A stretch of 64,000 nt of DNA, from the NCBI RefSeq assembly GCF_017872555.1, contig NZ_JAEDOX010000004.1, positions 124,001-188,000 on the forward strand, written 5' to 3'. Below, piece by piece: positions 35,320-44,684 of this stretch. The position numbers were made by a program, and so were the translations under genes. The notes under the pieces were generated by a model, which made no database searches, was not told the DNA's origin, and saw only the letters and a list, made by a program, of their open reading frames with translations. How positions within the stretch are numbered: the first letter of the stretch is position 1; every line of letters begins with the position of its first letter. This DNA is from Ruegeria sp. HKCCSA071 (lineage in GTDB: Bacteria; Pseudomonadota; Alphaproteobacteria; Rhodobacterales; Rhodobacteraceae).

Positions 35320-35952
35320 TTACTTTTTACGAGCCACTAGGAATCGGCGGGCGTCACGGAAGGGGAAACTGTCGCTCTCGATGATGCTGAACCCGGCGCG
35401 TTCAAGGGCCGCATCAAGATCCGCCTCAGGCAGGAATCGCACAAACGGAGCCTTACCAAAGAACTGCATGATCGGAAGCGCGAGACGAACAGCGTAATAC
35501 TTCAGGCTCGCCCCGCTGGACGGCCGGCAAAAGGTTTTCGAAATAAACAGTCCTCCGGGTCTAAGGACCGAGTGTACTCGGCTCAATGTCAGATCCAGAT
35601 CTTCGACCAGATGCAAAAGGTTGAATGCCAACGCCGCATCAAATGAACCCTCAGGCGGTCGATTTGCATCAGCCTCGGCAAAGGTGACGTTTTCGATGCT
35701 TTGCGAAGCGGCGTTTCGACGTCCGACGGCCAACATACCGGGGGACACGTCGGTTGCAGTGATAGATCCTACATATCCGGACAGCTTCAGAGCAGTCATA
35801 CCCGTGCCGCAACCAAGTTCCAGAACATCATCGGTTTTCTTCAGGTAAGACGCTGTCCGCTCCAGCGTATGCTCGTACGAAGCCATGTCTTTGATGGGCG
35901 AGCGGGCATATTTCTCGGCCACTCCATCCCAAAATTTCGCAGTGGTGGTCAT
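35320..35952 (-). CDS. class I SAM-dependent methyltransferase
   Basis: A 210-residue methyltransferase with motif I VLELGCGTGMTALKL, ATDVSPGML, and LAFNLLHLVEDLDLTLSRVHSVLRPGG. A C-terminal part with a hydrophobic patch (YAVRLALPIMQFFG) follows. The substrate is not evident; the shape recalls small-molecule or phospholipid methyltransferases. ATG 35952 follows AAGGAGACTCC. It is divergent from a LysR regulator, which often controls the adjacent gene. Confidence 0.88.
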   Translation of the reverse strand: MTTTAKFWDGVAEKYARSPIKDMASYEHTLERTASYLKKTDDVLELGCGTGMTALKLSGYVGSITATDVSPGMLAVGRRNAASQSIENVTFAEADANRPPEGSFDAALAFNLLHLVEDLDLTLSRVHSVLRPGGLFISKTFCRPSSGASLKYYAVRLALPIMQFFGKAPFVRFLPEADLDAALERAGFSIIESDSFPFRDARRFLVARKK

Positions 35953-36026
35953 AGAGGAGTCTCCTTTCAGCGAGAATTTATTCATGCGCAGACCGAATAT
36001 AAATTGCTGAAATTTGCAGGTTTACT

Positions 36027-36040
36027 ATACATTTTTGTAT
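36027..36040. promoter_or_regulatory. possible LysR operator over its own start
   Basis: ATACA-TTTT-TGTAT is a 5-base inverted repeat whose right arm includes the first two bases of the LysR gene's ATG (36039). It lies in the AT-rich 86 bases between divergent methyltransferase and LysR starts and contains the T-N11-A symmetry common to LysR sites. Confidence 0.35.
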
Positions 36041-36923
36041 GAACGATTTTGGCAATTTTGATTGGAACCACATCCGGGCCTTTCTGGCGACGGCTGAAAC
36101 CGGGTCATTTTCCGCAGCGGCACGGCAGCTACGGCAAACCCAGCCTACGCTTAGTCGCCAGATAGCATTGCTTGAACAGGACTTGGGTGTGATGCTGTTT
36201 GAACGGGTTGGCAGAACTCTTGAGATCACTCAGGCTGGATTGGAGCTGCTGGATCATACTCGCAAAATGGGGGACGCCGCCAACCGCATCGCGCTGACGG
36301 CATCCGGACAGGCACAATCCATTGAAGGCCGGGTTCGCATCACTGCCAGTGACGTGATGTCGGCCTATGTCTTGCCCGACCTGCTGCGCGAAATCCGGAC
36401 GCAAGCCCCGCGCCTGCGGATTGACGTGATTGCCTCAAACGATATTCAGGATCTTATGCGGCGCGAGGCAGATATCGCGATCCGCCATGTCCGTCCTGAT
36501 CAACCCGACCTAATCGCGAAGCTGGTACAGGAGGCGTCGGGGCATTTCTATGCAACCACAGAGTATCTCAACCGTGCGGGACGCCCGAAATCAAAGCAGG
36601 CCCTTTCACGGCATGAGTTCATCAGCTTTGGCGACAATAATCAGATGATCACCTATCTGAAACCGCTTGGCATTCACCTGACCAACGAGAATTTCCGGCT
36701 TGGGTCTCAGAACGGAATAGTGGCTTGGGAATACGCCAAACAAGGCTTTGGCATCGCGCCCATGTCGCAGACCGTCGGGGATGCGACACCAGGTATGGAG
36801 CGTGTGTGCCCCGGGATGGAGGCCATCACATTTCCGATCTGGTTGACCACGCATCGCGAGTTGCACACCAGCCGCCGCATCCGGCTGGTCTATGACTTAC
36901 TGACCAAGTTCCTGTCCAAATAA
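36039..36923 (+). CDS. LysR-family transcriptional regulator
   Basis: A 294-residue regulator: N-terminal winged helix (NHIRAFLATAETGSFSAAARQL, TQPTLSRQIALLEQDLG, LFERVGR) and a substrate-binding domain (VRITASDVMSAYVLP, DIQDLMRREADIAIRHV). The inducer is unknown. It is transcribed away from the methyltransferase gene, its most likely target, and an inverted repeat overlaps its start. A compact hairpin terminator follows. Confidence 0.92.
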   Translation: MNDFGNFDWNHIRAFLATAETGSFSAAARQLRQTQPTLSRQIALLEQDLGVMLFERVGRTLEITQAGLELLDHTRKMGDAANRIALTASGQAQSIEGRVRITASDVMSAYVLPDLLREIRTQAPRLRIDVIASNDIQDLMRREADIAIRHVRPDQPDLIAKLVQEASGHFYATTEYLNRAGRPKSKQALSRHEFISFGDNNQMITYLKPLGIHLTNENFRLGSQNGIVAWEYAKQGFGIAPMSQTVGDATPGMERVCPGMEAITFPIWLTTHRELHTSRRIRLVYDLLTKFLSK

Positions 36924-36926
36924 AAA

Positions 36927-36942
36927 CGCGCCCGAAGGCGCG
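36927..36942. terminator. terminator between LysR gene and pheT
   Basis: Stem CGCGCC / GGCGCG with tetraloop CGAA, an A-run before and CTTTCTATTT after. It lies directly behind the LysR stop and 24 bases from the convergent pheT stop. Confidence 0.72.
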
Positions 36943-36965
36943 CTTTCTATTTGAGCCTGTGAACT

Positions 36966-39362
36966 CTAACCGCGAAGTACCCCGCCCGTCGCCTTGGCAA
37001 CCTTGGCAATGATCTTCTCGGCCACAGCTTCGATGTCTTTTTCCTTCAGAGTCGCCTCGGTCGGTTGCAGGCGCACTGTAATGGCAAGGGACTTTTTGCC
37101 TTCGCCAAGGCTGCCGCCGATGAATTCGTCAAAGACACGCACGCCCTCAATCAGTGCCTTGTCAGCGCCTGCGGCTGCGTTTACCAGCGTCAGCGCTTCG
37201 ACATCGGCATCGACGACAAAGGCAAAATCACGCTCGACCGCCTGCAAATCGCGCAGTTCCAGCGCAGCACGTGTGGCACCAGATTTGCGGGGCAAAGGCA
37301 CTTCGTCCGGCCAGATGGTGAACGCCATTGCCGGACCTTTTATGTCCATGGCCTGCAAAATGCGCGGGTGCAGCTCTCCGAAGACACCCAGTGTTTTTTT
37401 CGGACCCAGACAGACTTTGCCATGACGGCCCGGATGCCACCATGGATCGCCGTCGCGCAAAATCTGAACCTTTTCGGGTGCGCCAATGGCGGCCAGAACG
37501 GCCTCTACATCTGCCTTGGCGTCGAACACGTCCACTGGGCGCGCAGCACCGTGCACATCCTTGGGGCCAGAGCGTCCTACCAGCAGACCGGTGATCTGGG
37601 TTTTCTGATCACCCGGCTCGCCATTGTGAAAGACCGGACCGACCTCGAACAGGGCGACATCCGCGAAACCACGCGCCTGATTGCGGGCCGCAGCCTGCAA
37701 CAGGCCGGGCAACAGATCGGGGCGCATATGGCTCATCTCGGATGAGATCGGGTTTTCCAGCATGGTCGTAGTTTCACCACCACCGAACAAAGCCGCCGAA
37801 GCCTGATCAATGAACGTATAACTGACGCATTCGTTATAACCCAACGCCGCGCAGGTACGGCGCGCCATGGACTGACGGCGTTGCGTCGGGGTCATTACCG
37901 GTTTCGGTATCCCCTCGGTCACGCGCGGCAGCGGCCTGCCTTGCAGCTTTGTCAAGGAAGCAATCCGCGCGACTTCTTCCACCAGATCGGCCTCGCCCAG
38001 GATGTCCGGGCGCCAGCTGGGGACATGGGCCATCTCGCCTTCCAGACGAAAGCCCAGACGGGTCAGGGTCTGTCGCTGTTCGCTTTCGGGAATATCCATC
38101 CCGACCAGAGACTGCACCCTTTCCGCATTCAGCTTGTAAGCACGCGCATGGTTCGGCGCTTTGCCAGCCTCAACCACGTTGGAGGCTTCTCCGCCGCAGA
38201 TGTCCAGAATCATCTGGGTCGCGTGTTCCAGCCCCTCGCGGGTGTATTCCGGGTCGACACCCCGCTCGAACCGATAGCGCGCGTCGGAATTGATCTTGAG
38301 CGCACGGCCTGTGAGCGCAATTTGCACATGATCCCAGAACGCACTTTCGAGGAAAACGTTTACCGTTTCCTCGGTGCATCCCGTTTCCTCACCGCCCATG
38401 ATGCCTGAAATCGATTCCGGGCCGTTGTCATCCGAAATCACCATCATGCCGGGTTGCAGCGTGTATTCTTTTTCATCCAGTGCGACCAGCGTCTCGCCGC
38501 CTTTGGCACGGTGCACCCGCAGGTTGCCCTGCACCTTGTCGGCATCGAACACGTGCAACGGGCGGTTGTGATCGTAGGTCATGTAATTGGTGATATCCAC
38601 CAGCGCCGAGATCGGACGCAGACCTATGGCCTTCAACTGATCCTGCAGCCATTGCGGGCTGGGGCCATTCTTCACGCCACGGATCAGACGGCCGGTGAAA
38701 TGCGGCGCGCCATCCAGCGTGTCCTCGTCGATCGTCACCTTGATCGGGCACTCGAAATCACCCGGAACAGGCGTATAATCACGCTGCTTCAACGTGCCAA
38801 TTCCACGCGCGGCCAGATCGCGCGCAATCCCTTCAACCCCCAACGCATCCGGGCGGTTCGGAGTGATCGCGATTTCGATCATCGGATCGACTTTGGACGG
38901 GTCGTTTTCTGCAAGCCAGTCCACGAATGTATCACCCACTTCGCCCGAAGGCAGTTCGATGATGCCGTCATGTTCATCCGACAGCTCCAGCTCACGCTCG
39001 GACGCCATCATACCAAAGCTTTCGACGCCACGGATCTTGCCGACACTGATGGTCAGGTCCAGGCCAGGGATGTACATGCCCGGTTTGCAGACCACGACGG
39101 TGATCCCTTCACGCGCATTTGGCGCACCGCAGATGATCTGTAGCTCGCCCTCGTCCGTATCGACCTTGCAAACGCGCAGCTTGTCCGCGTCAGGGTGTTT
39201 CTCGGCGTGTTTCACATAGCCCAGTGTAAAACCTGCCAGCCGTTCGGCCGGGTTCACGATCTCTTCGACCTCAAGCCCGAGATCGGTCAGCGCCTCGGCG
39301 ATTTCATCAACCGAAGCATCAGTGTCGAGGTGGTCTTTCAGCCAGGACAGAGTGAATTTCAT
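36966..39362 (-). CDS. pheT: phenylalanyl-tRNA synthetase beta subunit
   Basis: A 798-residue beta chain of the alpha2beta2 enzyme that charges tRNA-Phe. It begins MKFTLSWLKDHL, then an OB-type tRNA-binding domain (about 40-150, with ICGAPNAREG), B3/B4 editing domain (GVEGIARDLAARG), B5 (LGFRLEGE), the catalytic-like module and a C-terminal ferredoxin-like anticodon domain ending ALITVRLQ-type sequence. Length is normal. It lies downstream of pheS but is separated from it by two genes and a REP-like pair. Confidence 0.96.
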   Translation of the reverse strand: MKFTLSWLKDHLDTDASVDEIAEALTDLGLEVEEIVNPAERLAGFTLGYVKHAEKHPDADKLRVCKVDTDEGELQIICGAPNAREGITVVVCKPGMYIPGLDLTISVGKIRGVESFGMMASERELELSDEHDGIIELPSGEVGDTFVDWLAENDPSKVDPMIEIAITPNRPDALGVEGIARDLAARGIGTLKQRDYTPVPGDFECPIKVTIDEDTLDGAPHFTGRLIRGVKNGPSPQWLQDQLKAIGLRPISALVDITNYMTYDHNRPLHVFDADKVQGNLRVHRAKGGETLVALDEKEYTLQPGMMVISDDNGPESISGIMGGEETGCTEETVNVFLESAFWDHVQIALTGRALKINSDARYRFERGVDPEYTREGLEHATQMILDICGGEASNVVEAGKAPNHARAYKLNAERVQSLVGMDIPESEQRQTLTRLGFRLEGEMAHVPSWRPDILGEADLVEEVARIASLTKLQGRPLPRVTEGIPKPVMTPTQRRQSMARRTCAALGYNECVSYTFIDQASAALFGGGETTTMLENPISSEMSHMRPDLLPGLLQAAARNQARGFADVALFEVGPVFHNGEPGDQKTQITGLLVGRSGPKDVHGAARPVDVFDAKADVEAVLAAIGAPEKVQILRDGDPWWHPGRHGKVCLGPKKTLGVFGELHPRILQAMDIKGPAMAFTIWPDEVPLPRKSGATRAALELRDLQAVERDFAFVVDADVEALTLVNAAAGADKALIEGVRVFDEFIGGSLGEGKKSLAITVRLQPTEATLKEKDIEAVAEKIIAKVAKATGGVLRG

Positions 39363-39440
39363 TGCACGGGGCCTTTTTTGGCAAACATCCAGTCGGCACA
39401 GGCAATGGCAAAGAATGCGCCGGGGTGCAAGCGCTGCGCG

Positions 39441-40247
39441 TCACGGATAGCTGGGGGTGCGGCCCAAAAGCTCATCCAACTGCCGCCCAATCCAGCCATG
39501 CGGGATGAAATGCCCGCCGGGATGCGTGTCCAGCGTCACCTGCCCCTGCGTGCAATCGGTCCATTCCACTCGGCTAAGCGTCAGGAACGGTTCCACACTC
39601 CAATCACCCCGCGGAGTCGCTCCGTTGCAATTGTACTTTTCACGCCAAAGCGAGACCGGATGGGTCGTGTCGCCATTCGCGCCATAAGGAAAATCCATCA
39701 TCGTATCGCTGAGCCCGTGTACATGGCGCGCCTCACGCGGGGCTTCGGGGCAGTTTTCTGTCTGGCGAATGCTGCCCGCAACGGCCAGCAAAGCAGCGAC
39801 GTCATTGCCCGACTGGCACACATAGCGCCACGCCATCGCACCGCCGAAGGAATAGCCCGAGACATAGATGCGGTCAGGGTCAATCGGATAGCGCCTGGCG
39901 ACATCCTCAAGCACCCAGTCGGCAAAAGGCACATCATCCGAGCGTGCGGACCAGAAATCCCAGCTTTTGCCCAAACCGTTCGGGGCCACCAGCAGCACAC
40001 CCCGACGTTTCGTGGCCCCGGCAATCCGTTCGTGGTTCACCACCATGGTCCCCTGCCGCGCCCAACCATGAAAATGCAGCAGCACGGGCAGAGGTGTTTC
40101 ACCATCCCAGCCATCAGGTTCTAGAACGTGATACGAGCGGTCACCGAGATCACAGGCAATATCGCCGTGGCATTCGGTTTTCCAGGGACCCATGGCAAAG
40201 GCAGGCGCGGTCATAAGCAGAAGAAGGCAGAACAATCGACAGATCAT
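39441..40247 (-). CDS. exported alpha/beta hydrolase, PHB depolymerase/LpqC-like
   Basis: A 268-residue protein with a signal peptide (about 1-18, ending TAPAFA). It carries the serine hydrolase features of the polyhydroxybutyrate depolymerase/LpqC group: LLHFHGWARQG oxyanion region, SGYSFGGAMAWR nucleophile elbow (Ser in GYSFG), and a C-terminal HPGGHFIPHGW with the catalytic His. Cysteines (ECHGDIAC, NC, NC, DC) suggest disulfides. Members are feruloyl esterases or PHB depolymerases; the substrate is unknown. ATG 40247 begins the signal peptide; the frame is open to 40343. Confidence 0.85.
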   Translation of the reverse strand: MICRLFCLLLLMTAPAFAMGPWKTECHGDIACDLGDRSYHVLEPDGWDGETPLPVLLHFHGWARQGTMVVNHERIAGATKRRGVLLVAPNGLGKSWDFWSARSDDVPFADWVLEDVARRYPIDPDRIYVSGYSFGGAMAWRYVCQSGNDVAALLAVAGSIRQTENCPEAPREARHVHGLSDTMMDFPYGANGDTTHPVSLWREKYNCNGATPRGDWSVEPFLTLSRVEWTDCTQGQVTLDTHPGGHFIPHGWIGRQLDELLGRTPSYP

Positions 40248-40306
40248 GCACCCGACCCTAACGGGGCATTCCGCCCTGTCACTTAACATATCGGTGTGGT
40301 CCGAAC

Positions 40307-40367
40307 GTAGGCCGGGCTTCAGCCCGGCACCCACCCATCGCACATGGCGGGCTGAAGCCCGCCCTAC
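40307..40367. repeat. REP-like pair of inverted palindromes
   Basis: GTAGGCCGGGCTTCAGCCCGGC (40307-40328) and GGCGGGCTGAAGCCCGCCCTAC (40346-40367) are each near-perfect palindromes and are inverted copies of one another. Both carry the core GGGCTTCAGCCC and a flanking GTAG/CTAC. Such pairs are the usual form of REP/BIME intergenic repeats mobilised by RAYT transposases. They sit between the LpqC-like gene and the small gene after pheS. Confidence 0.7.
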
Positions 40368-40412
40368 ATCAGGTCAAAACACCAAGCCGCGCTTAGCAGC
40401 CAAACCAACTGC

Positions 40413-40724
40413 TCACCACCACTTCCAAAACCCGCAATTGCGTTTGTTAATGAGGTCCTGAGTTTTTTCTCTCTGAATTCTATCGCGCATCTGAAACACT
40501 GCAGGCCGCAAAAGCTCGAAACCAGCAATTAGAATTCCGGGCAAGAACAGAAGTGCCGATGCAACAAAAGCAATCAGAACTGCAACCGGCTGGCTTTTCC
40601 AAACCCACAGCACAAACGTTGGCGTCACAAACATCGCGAGGAACAAACACAAACACCAAAGCAGTGGATGCCCAGAAGCCCTTTGCTTCCACCAATCCTT
40701 ATATGCGGTCAGCCAGTCGTCCAA
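40413..40724 (-). CDS. small two-helix membrane protein after pheS
   Basis: A 103-residue protein with TTG start, an aromatic N-terminus (MDDWLTAYKDWWKQR), two transmembrane helices (about 20-42 and 48-70) and a basic C-terminal tail ending NCGFWKWW. It lies eight bases downstream of pheS, with GAGAG before the TTG, so it is probably translated from the pheS transcript. Its composition is more AT-rich than the flanking synthetase genes. No family is recognised; perhaps an accessory insertion between pheS and pheT. Confidence 0.65.
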   Translation of the reverse strand: MDDWLTAYKDWWKQRASGHPLLWCLCLFLAMFVTPTFVLWVWKSQPVAVLIAFVASALLFLPGILIAGFELLRPAVFQMRDRIQREKTQDLINKRNCGFWKWW

Positions 40725-40732
40725 TGTGCTCT

Positions 40733-41806
40733 CTACCGCGACAAACCACCATGCAGGTTCGGCATATCCAGCGCTGCAAACCCATAGTGGCGCAGCCAGC
40801 GCAGGTCGCTATCAAAGAACGCCCGCAAATCCGGAATGCCGTATTTCAGCATCGCCAGACGGTCGATGCCAATCCCGAATGCAAAACCCTGATAGACCTC
40901 GGGGTCGATCCCTCCAGCGGCGATCACCTTGGGGTGGACCATGCCGGAACCCAGAATCTCCATCCAGTCGTCGCCCTCGCCGATCTTCAGCTGACCGTTA
41001 TCCCACGAACAGCGGATATCAACCTCGGCCGACGGCTCGGTGAAGGGGAAGTGCGAGGCGCGGAAGCGCAGTTCGACATCGTCGACCTCGAAGAACGCTT
41101 TCACGAACTCTTCCAGAACCCATTTCAGGTTCGCCATTGAGATATCCTTGTCGATGGCCAGCCCCTCGACCTGATGGAACATCGGCGTGTGGGTCTGGTC
41201 ATAATCGGCACGGTACACCCCGCCCGGACAGATGACGCGGATCGGCGCGCCCTGTTTTTCCATCGACCGGATCTGCACCGGCGAGGTATGAGTGCGCAGC
41301 ACGTGCGGCGGGCGGTTATCACCCTCGGCGCGGTGCATATAGAACGTGTCCATCTCGGCCCGTGCGGGGTGGTGACCGGGGATGTTCAGCGCGTCGAAAT
41401 TGTACCAGTCGTCTTCAACACGCGGCCCTTCGGCCACCGAGAAGCCCAGTTCAGCAAAGATCGCGGTCAGTTCCTCGGTCGCCTGGCTGATCGGGTGAAT
41501 TGATCCCTGACGGCGCGGGCGGGTCGGCAGGGTGACGTCCAGCCATTCGGTGCGCAGGCGCTCATCCAGTACAGCATCGGCCAGCGCGGCTTTCTTGGCG
41601 GACAGCGCCGAGTTGATCTCGTCCTTCAGGGCATTCAGCGCCGGGCCTGCGACCTGACGTTCTTCGGGCGTCATCTTGCCCAGCTCACGCATCTTCAGCG
41701 CGACCTCGCCTTTTTTGCCAACAGCCGCGACGCGGATCGCCTCAAGCGCGTTTTCGTCGCCTGCTTCGGCGATTTGGCCCAGATATTTTGCCTTAAGATC
41801 GTCCAT
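40733..41806 (-). CDS. pheS: phenylalanyl-tRNA synthetase alpha subunit
   Basis: A 357-residue catalytic alpha chain: N-terminal coiled-coil (about 1-85), then class II motifs [41 protein letters not shown] and the final [22 protein letters not shown] (motif 3). It forms phenylalanyl-adenylate and charges tRNA-Phe with PheT. Length is normal. Downstream come a small membrane protein, the LpqC-like hydrolase and then pheT. Confidence 0.97.
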   Translation of the reverse strand: MDDLKAKYLGQIAEAGDENALEAIRVAAVGKKGEVALKMRELGKMTPEERQVAGPALNALKDEINSALSAKKAALADAVLDERLRTEWLDVTLPTRPRRQGSIHPISQATEELTAIFAELGFSVAEGPRVEDDWYNFDALNIPGHHPARAEMDTFYMHRAEGDNRPPHVLRTHTSPVQIRSMEKQGAPIRVICPGGVYRADYDQTHTPMFHQVEGLAIDKDISMANLKWVLEEFVKAFFEVDDVELRFRASHFPFTEPSAEVDIRCSWDNGQLKIGEGDDWMEILGSGMVHPKVIAAGGIDPEVYQGFAFGIGIDRLAMLKYGIPDLRAFFDSDLRWLRHYGFAALDMPNLHGGLSR

Positions 41807-41877
41807 GACGGCCCTCTGAATTTGGTCGAGAACCTGCTATCGGCCCCGCCCCGCGATTGCAAGCGGGACGGTGCGCA

Positions 41878-43248
41878 TCAATAGCTGTATTCGGGATAAA
41901 TCCGGGTCAGGTCGCCATTCCAGTCGCCATTGTAGTGTTCCAGCAACTCATCTGCCGGAACCTTGCCGGTGTCGATGCTTTCCTTCAGCGCGTTCAGGAA
42001 ATGCGTCTCATCCGGGACCAGCCCACCGGCACCGGGGCGCGCGCGGGCTTTCAAGCCCGCCTCAGAGATCGCCACAACTTCACGCGCCAGATCATGCATG
42101 TTGACATTGCCAACCTGCGCCTGAAGCCCGTCTTTGGCCGCCGCAACACGCAGCCCCTCGCGCGTTTCGGCATCCCAACCTTTGACCAGATCCCACGCTG
42201 CATCCAGCGCGGTTTGGTCATAAGTCAGCCCAACCCAGAAGGCCGGCAAGGCGCAAAGCCGTCGCCAAGGGCCACCATCCGCGCCACGCATCTCCATGAA
42301 CTTCTTGATCCGCGCCTCGGGGAAGGCCGTCGTCAGGTGATCGGCCCAATCCGACAGGGTCGGCGTTTCCCCCGGCAATGCAGGCAACTCACCTTTGAGG
42401 AAATCGCGAAACGACATGCCCAGCGCGTTGATGTACTGCCCGTCGCGGTAGACGAAATACATCGGCACATCGAGCGCGTATTGGACATAACGTTCGAATC
42501 CAAAGCCATCCTCGAACACGAAGGGCAACATGCCAGTGCGCGCATCGTCCAGATGTCGCCAGATATGGCTGCGCCAGCTTTTCTGGCCGTTCACTTTGCC
42601 TTCGAAGAACGGAGAATTGGCAAACAGCGCCGTCGCCACCGGCTGCAACGCCAGCGCCACGCGCAGTTTCTGTACCATGTCCGCCTCGGACCCGAAGTCG
42701 ATATTGACCTGAACGGTACACGTCCGCCGCATCATGGCGCGGCCCATGGTGCCAACTTTTTCCATATAATCGTTCATCAGCCGATACCGCCCCTTGGGCA
42801 TCAGCGGCATCTGGTCATGCGTCCAGATCGGCGCCGCGCCCAGACCGATGAATCCCACACCGATCTCATCGGCGATATCCTTCACCTCGCGCAGGTGAGT
42901 ATTCACCTCATCGCAGGTTTCATGGATCGTCTCCAGAGGGGCGCCCGACAGCTCCAGCGCGCCACCCGGTTCAAGGCTGACATTTGCGCCGTCCTTTTCC
43001 AGACCGATCAGATGACCGGATTCACGGACCTCTTCCCAGCCGTGGCGATCCCGCAACCCCTCCAACACGGCGACAATGGATCGCTTTCCTTCAAAAGGCA
43101 GAGGTTTCAGCGTGTCCTTGCAATAGCCGAATTTCTCGTGCTCGGTGCCGATGCGCCAATCTTGCTTGGGTTTGCAACCCGATTCCAGATATTCGGCCAG
43201 TTGTTCATGGCGTTCGATCGGACCGCCGCCGGACTGAGGGATGGACAT
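41878..43248 (-). CDS. gshA: glutamate-cysteine ligase (plant/alphaproteobacterial type)
   Basis: A 456-residue ligase making gamma-glutamylcysteine, the first step of glutathione synthesis. It shows WRIGTEHEKFG, ERHGW-type helix, VSLEPGGALELSGAP (ATP/Glu site), MPKGRYRLMNDYM, RTCTVQVNIDF and MEMRGADGGPW. This is the GCS2 type found in alphaproteobacteria and plants rather than the enterobacterial one. ATG 43248 begins the conserved part; the frame is open to 43302. No gshB is nearby. Confidence 0.92.
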   Translation of the reverse strand: MSIPQSGGGPIERHEQLAEYLESGCKPKQDWRIGTEHEKFGYCKDTLKPLPFEGKRSIVAVLEGLRDRHGWEEVRESGHLIGLEKDGANVSLEPGGALELSGAPLETIHETCDEVNTHLREVKDIADEIGVGFIGLGAAPIWTHDQMPLMPKGRYRLMNDYMEKVGTMGRAMMRRTCTVQVNIDFGSEADMVQKLRVALALQPVATALFANSPFFEGKVNGQKSWRSHIWRHLDDARTGMLPFVFEDGFGFERYVQYALDVPMYFVYRDGQYINALGMSFRDFLKGELPALPGETPTLSDWADHLTTAFPEARIKKFMEMRGADGGPWRRLCALPAFWVGLTYDQTALDAAWDLVKGWDAETREGLRVAAAKDGLQAQVGNVNMHDLAREVVAISEAGLKARARPGAGGLVPDETHFLNALKESIDTGKVPADELLEHYNGDWNGDLTRIYPEYSY

Positions 43249-43314
43249 GAACCGTGCTCCGATCCTGCTGTGTCTGTTTTGAAGGTCAAGTCGTGGTCGC
43301 AAATGGCGTCAGTG

Positions 43315-43842
43315 TCAATGCAACGGCAAATGCGCCGGACGCGACGGTGTGCGTTCCCAGATAACGACCGGATGCCGCGATTTGCCGTTGAGTTCCGACA
43401 GCATTTGCTCGGTTTTGAGGCCAGGCAGGTTTGAGAACACGTCGAACAACGCCTCGGCTCCTTCTGCATTCACAGGAATGTGAAGCGTTGGCTGGCCCGG
43501 CTGATCCAGAACCCAATGTGCGGGGTCGGAGGTCGGGTCAAGGGCCAAACGCTCAATTTCGCGGGACGCGACGATGCCGCCATCCAAGGGGCCAAGATAA
43601 GTGATCTGACCTTCATCAATCGTCACGACACCTTGCCCGCCCACACCTGTTCTGAAGCGCGCGCGCTGTATGCCGATCACGGCCAAAGCCGCTGACACGA
43701 CAATCAGAAACCAGCCTATCCAGGCCAACAGTCCGCCCGGCCCGCTGATCCAGCTCAGACCAAGGATCAGGACAAAAGCCGCGACCAGAACCTCGCGCCA
43801 ACGCCAAAGCGCCAGTTTTGCTTCAGGTCGGATGAAACTCAT
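43315..43842 (-). CDS. membrane protein of unknown function
   Basis: A 175-residue protein: two transmembrane helices (about 15-60, LVAAFVLILGLSWISG and WIGWFLIVVSAALAVIG) followed by a soluble domain with GVVTIDEGQITYLGPLDGG, IERLALDP and a C-terminal basic tail. The soluble part has the strand pattern of a PH-like domain, but no family is confidently assigned. Its ATG overlaps the GNAT gene stop by four bases. It closes the rsmE-GNAT operon. Confidence 0.78.
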   Translation of the reverse strand: MSFIRPEAKLALWRWREVLVAAFVLILGLSWISGPGGLLAWIGWFLIVVSAALAVIGIQRARFRTGVGGQGVVTIDEGQITYLGPLDGGIVASREIERLALDPTSDPAHWVLDQPGQPTLHIPVNAEGAEALFDVFSNLPGLKTEQMLSELNGKSRHPVVIWERTPSRPAHLPLH

Positions 43843-44684
43843 GAGAGCACCCTTTGCGGTTCCTGAAGCAAAGCGACCTTGTACCAACCCACCTGTTGGA
43901 ACCCAATCGCCTCATAGGCACGGGCGGCAGGTGCGTTGTTCGCAAACAGGATCGCTGCCGCCGCGCCCTCGGATTTTGCTTTCTGCATCAATGCGGTCGT
44001 GACCCGTCGACCCAGGCCGCGATTTCTGTTTTTTCGTGGAACAAAAACACCACCGACCTGAATTTGGTCGTGAACCTTGGCATTCACTGACGCCATGGCA
44101 ACCGGCGCGTCGCCTTCCATCAGGACAATCGCCCTTCCTGCGGTCAATTCCGCCTCGACGCGCTCTGCCGCCAGCTCACGCGCCTCTTCGCCCGCGGCCT
44201 GTCCGGTATCCTCGATGTAATCCGTGAACCAAGTGTGCAGTCTTGCTCGATCATCGGCGCGCAAATCGCGATAAGGAACAGGTGCCTCGGTCAGACCGTG
44301 CAGGTCACGTCGATAAAGCGGTTCATCGTGATTCAACCGGTACTTCGCCTGCCCCAATCCCAGAGCGCCCAACGTCACCTCGACCTGATGTGCATCCCCC
44401 GTCATACCCAAAACGGTTTCGTCTTCGATCATCCGCGCGAAACACTCGGCAGCTTCGGTTTCGGCGTCGGGCAATTGAACCATCAGATAGCCCTTCTTGC
44501 TGAGCCCGAAGACACCTTGAACCCGGTCCTCACCCCAGATGAAGTAGCGGCTGGAATATTCATTCGCATTCAACCCCACCCCATGAGCCGCCAAATTGCT
44601 ACGCAAAAACATCGAACTGTCAGGGTAGCGGGCCAGAAACCTCTCAAGCGCCGGGGCATCCGATTGAGCCGCCTCGCGAATCAC
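43839..44684 (-). CDS. GNAT-family N-acetyltransferase
   Basis: A 281-residue protein with a C-terminal GNAT domain: VGGVFVPRKNRNRGLGRRVTTALM is the acetyl-CoA-binding R/Q-x-x-G-x-G/A loop, followed by ILFANNAPAARAYEAIGFQ. The N-terminal half (REAAQSDAPALERFL onward) has a degenerate GNAT-like pattern, so it may be a two-domain protein. Acceptor unknown. GTG 44684 gives a four-base overlap with rsmE and has GGGGGA upstream; ATG 44711 is an alternative with a 31-base overlap. Confidence 0.85.
   Translation of the reverse strand: MIREAAQSDAPALERFLARYPDSSMFLRSNLAAHGVGLNANEYSSRYFIWGEDRVQGVFGLSKKGYLMVQLPDAETEAAECFARMIEDETVLGMTGDAHQVEVTLGALGLGQAKYRLNHDEPLYRRDLHGLTEAPVPYRDLRADDRARLHTWFTDYIEDTGQAAGEEARELAAERVEAELTAGRAIVLMEGDAPVAMASVNAKVHDQIQVGGVFVPRKNRNRGLGRRVTTALMQKAKSEGAAAAILFANNAPAARAYEAIGFQQVGWYKVALLQEPQRVLS

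Noticed and set aside
41857-43434. 525-codon plus-strand frame opposite gshA
   Set aside because: Antisense shadow of glutamate-cysteine ligase; rich in Arg, His and Gln with no family features.
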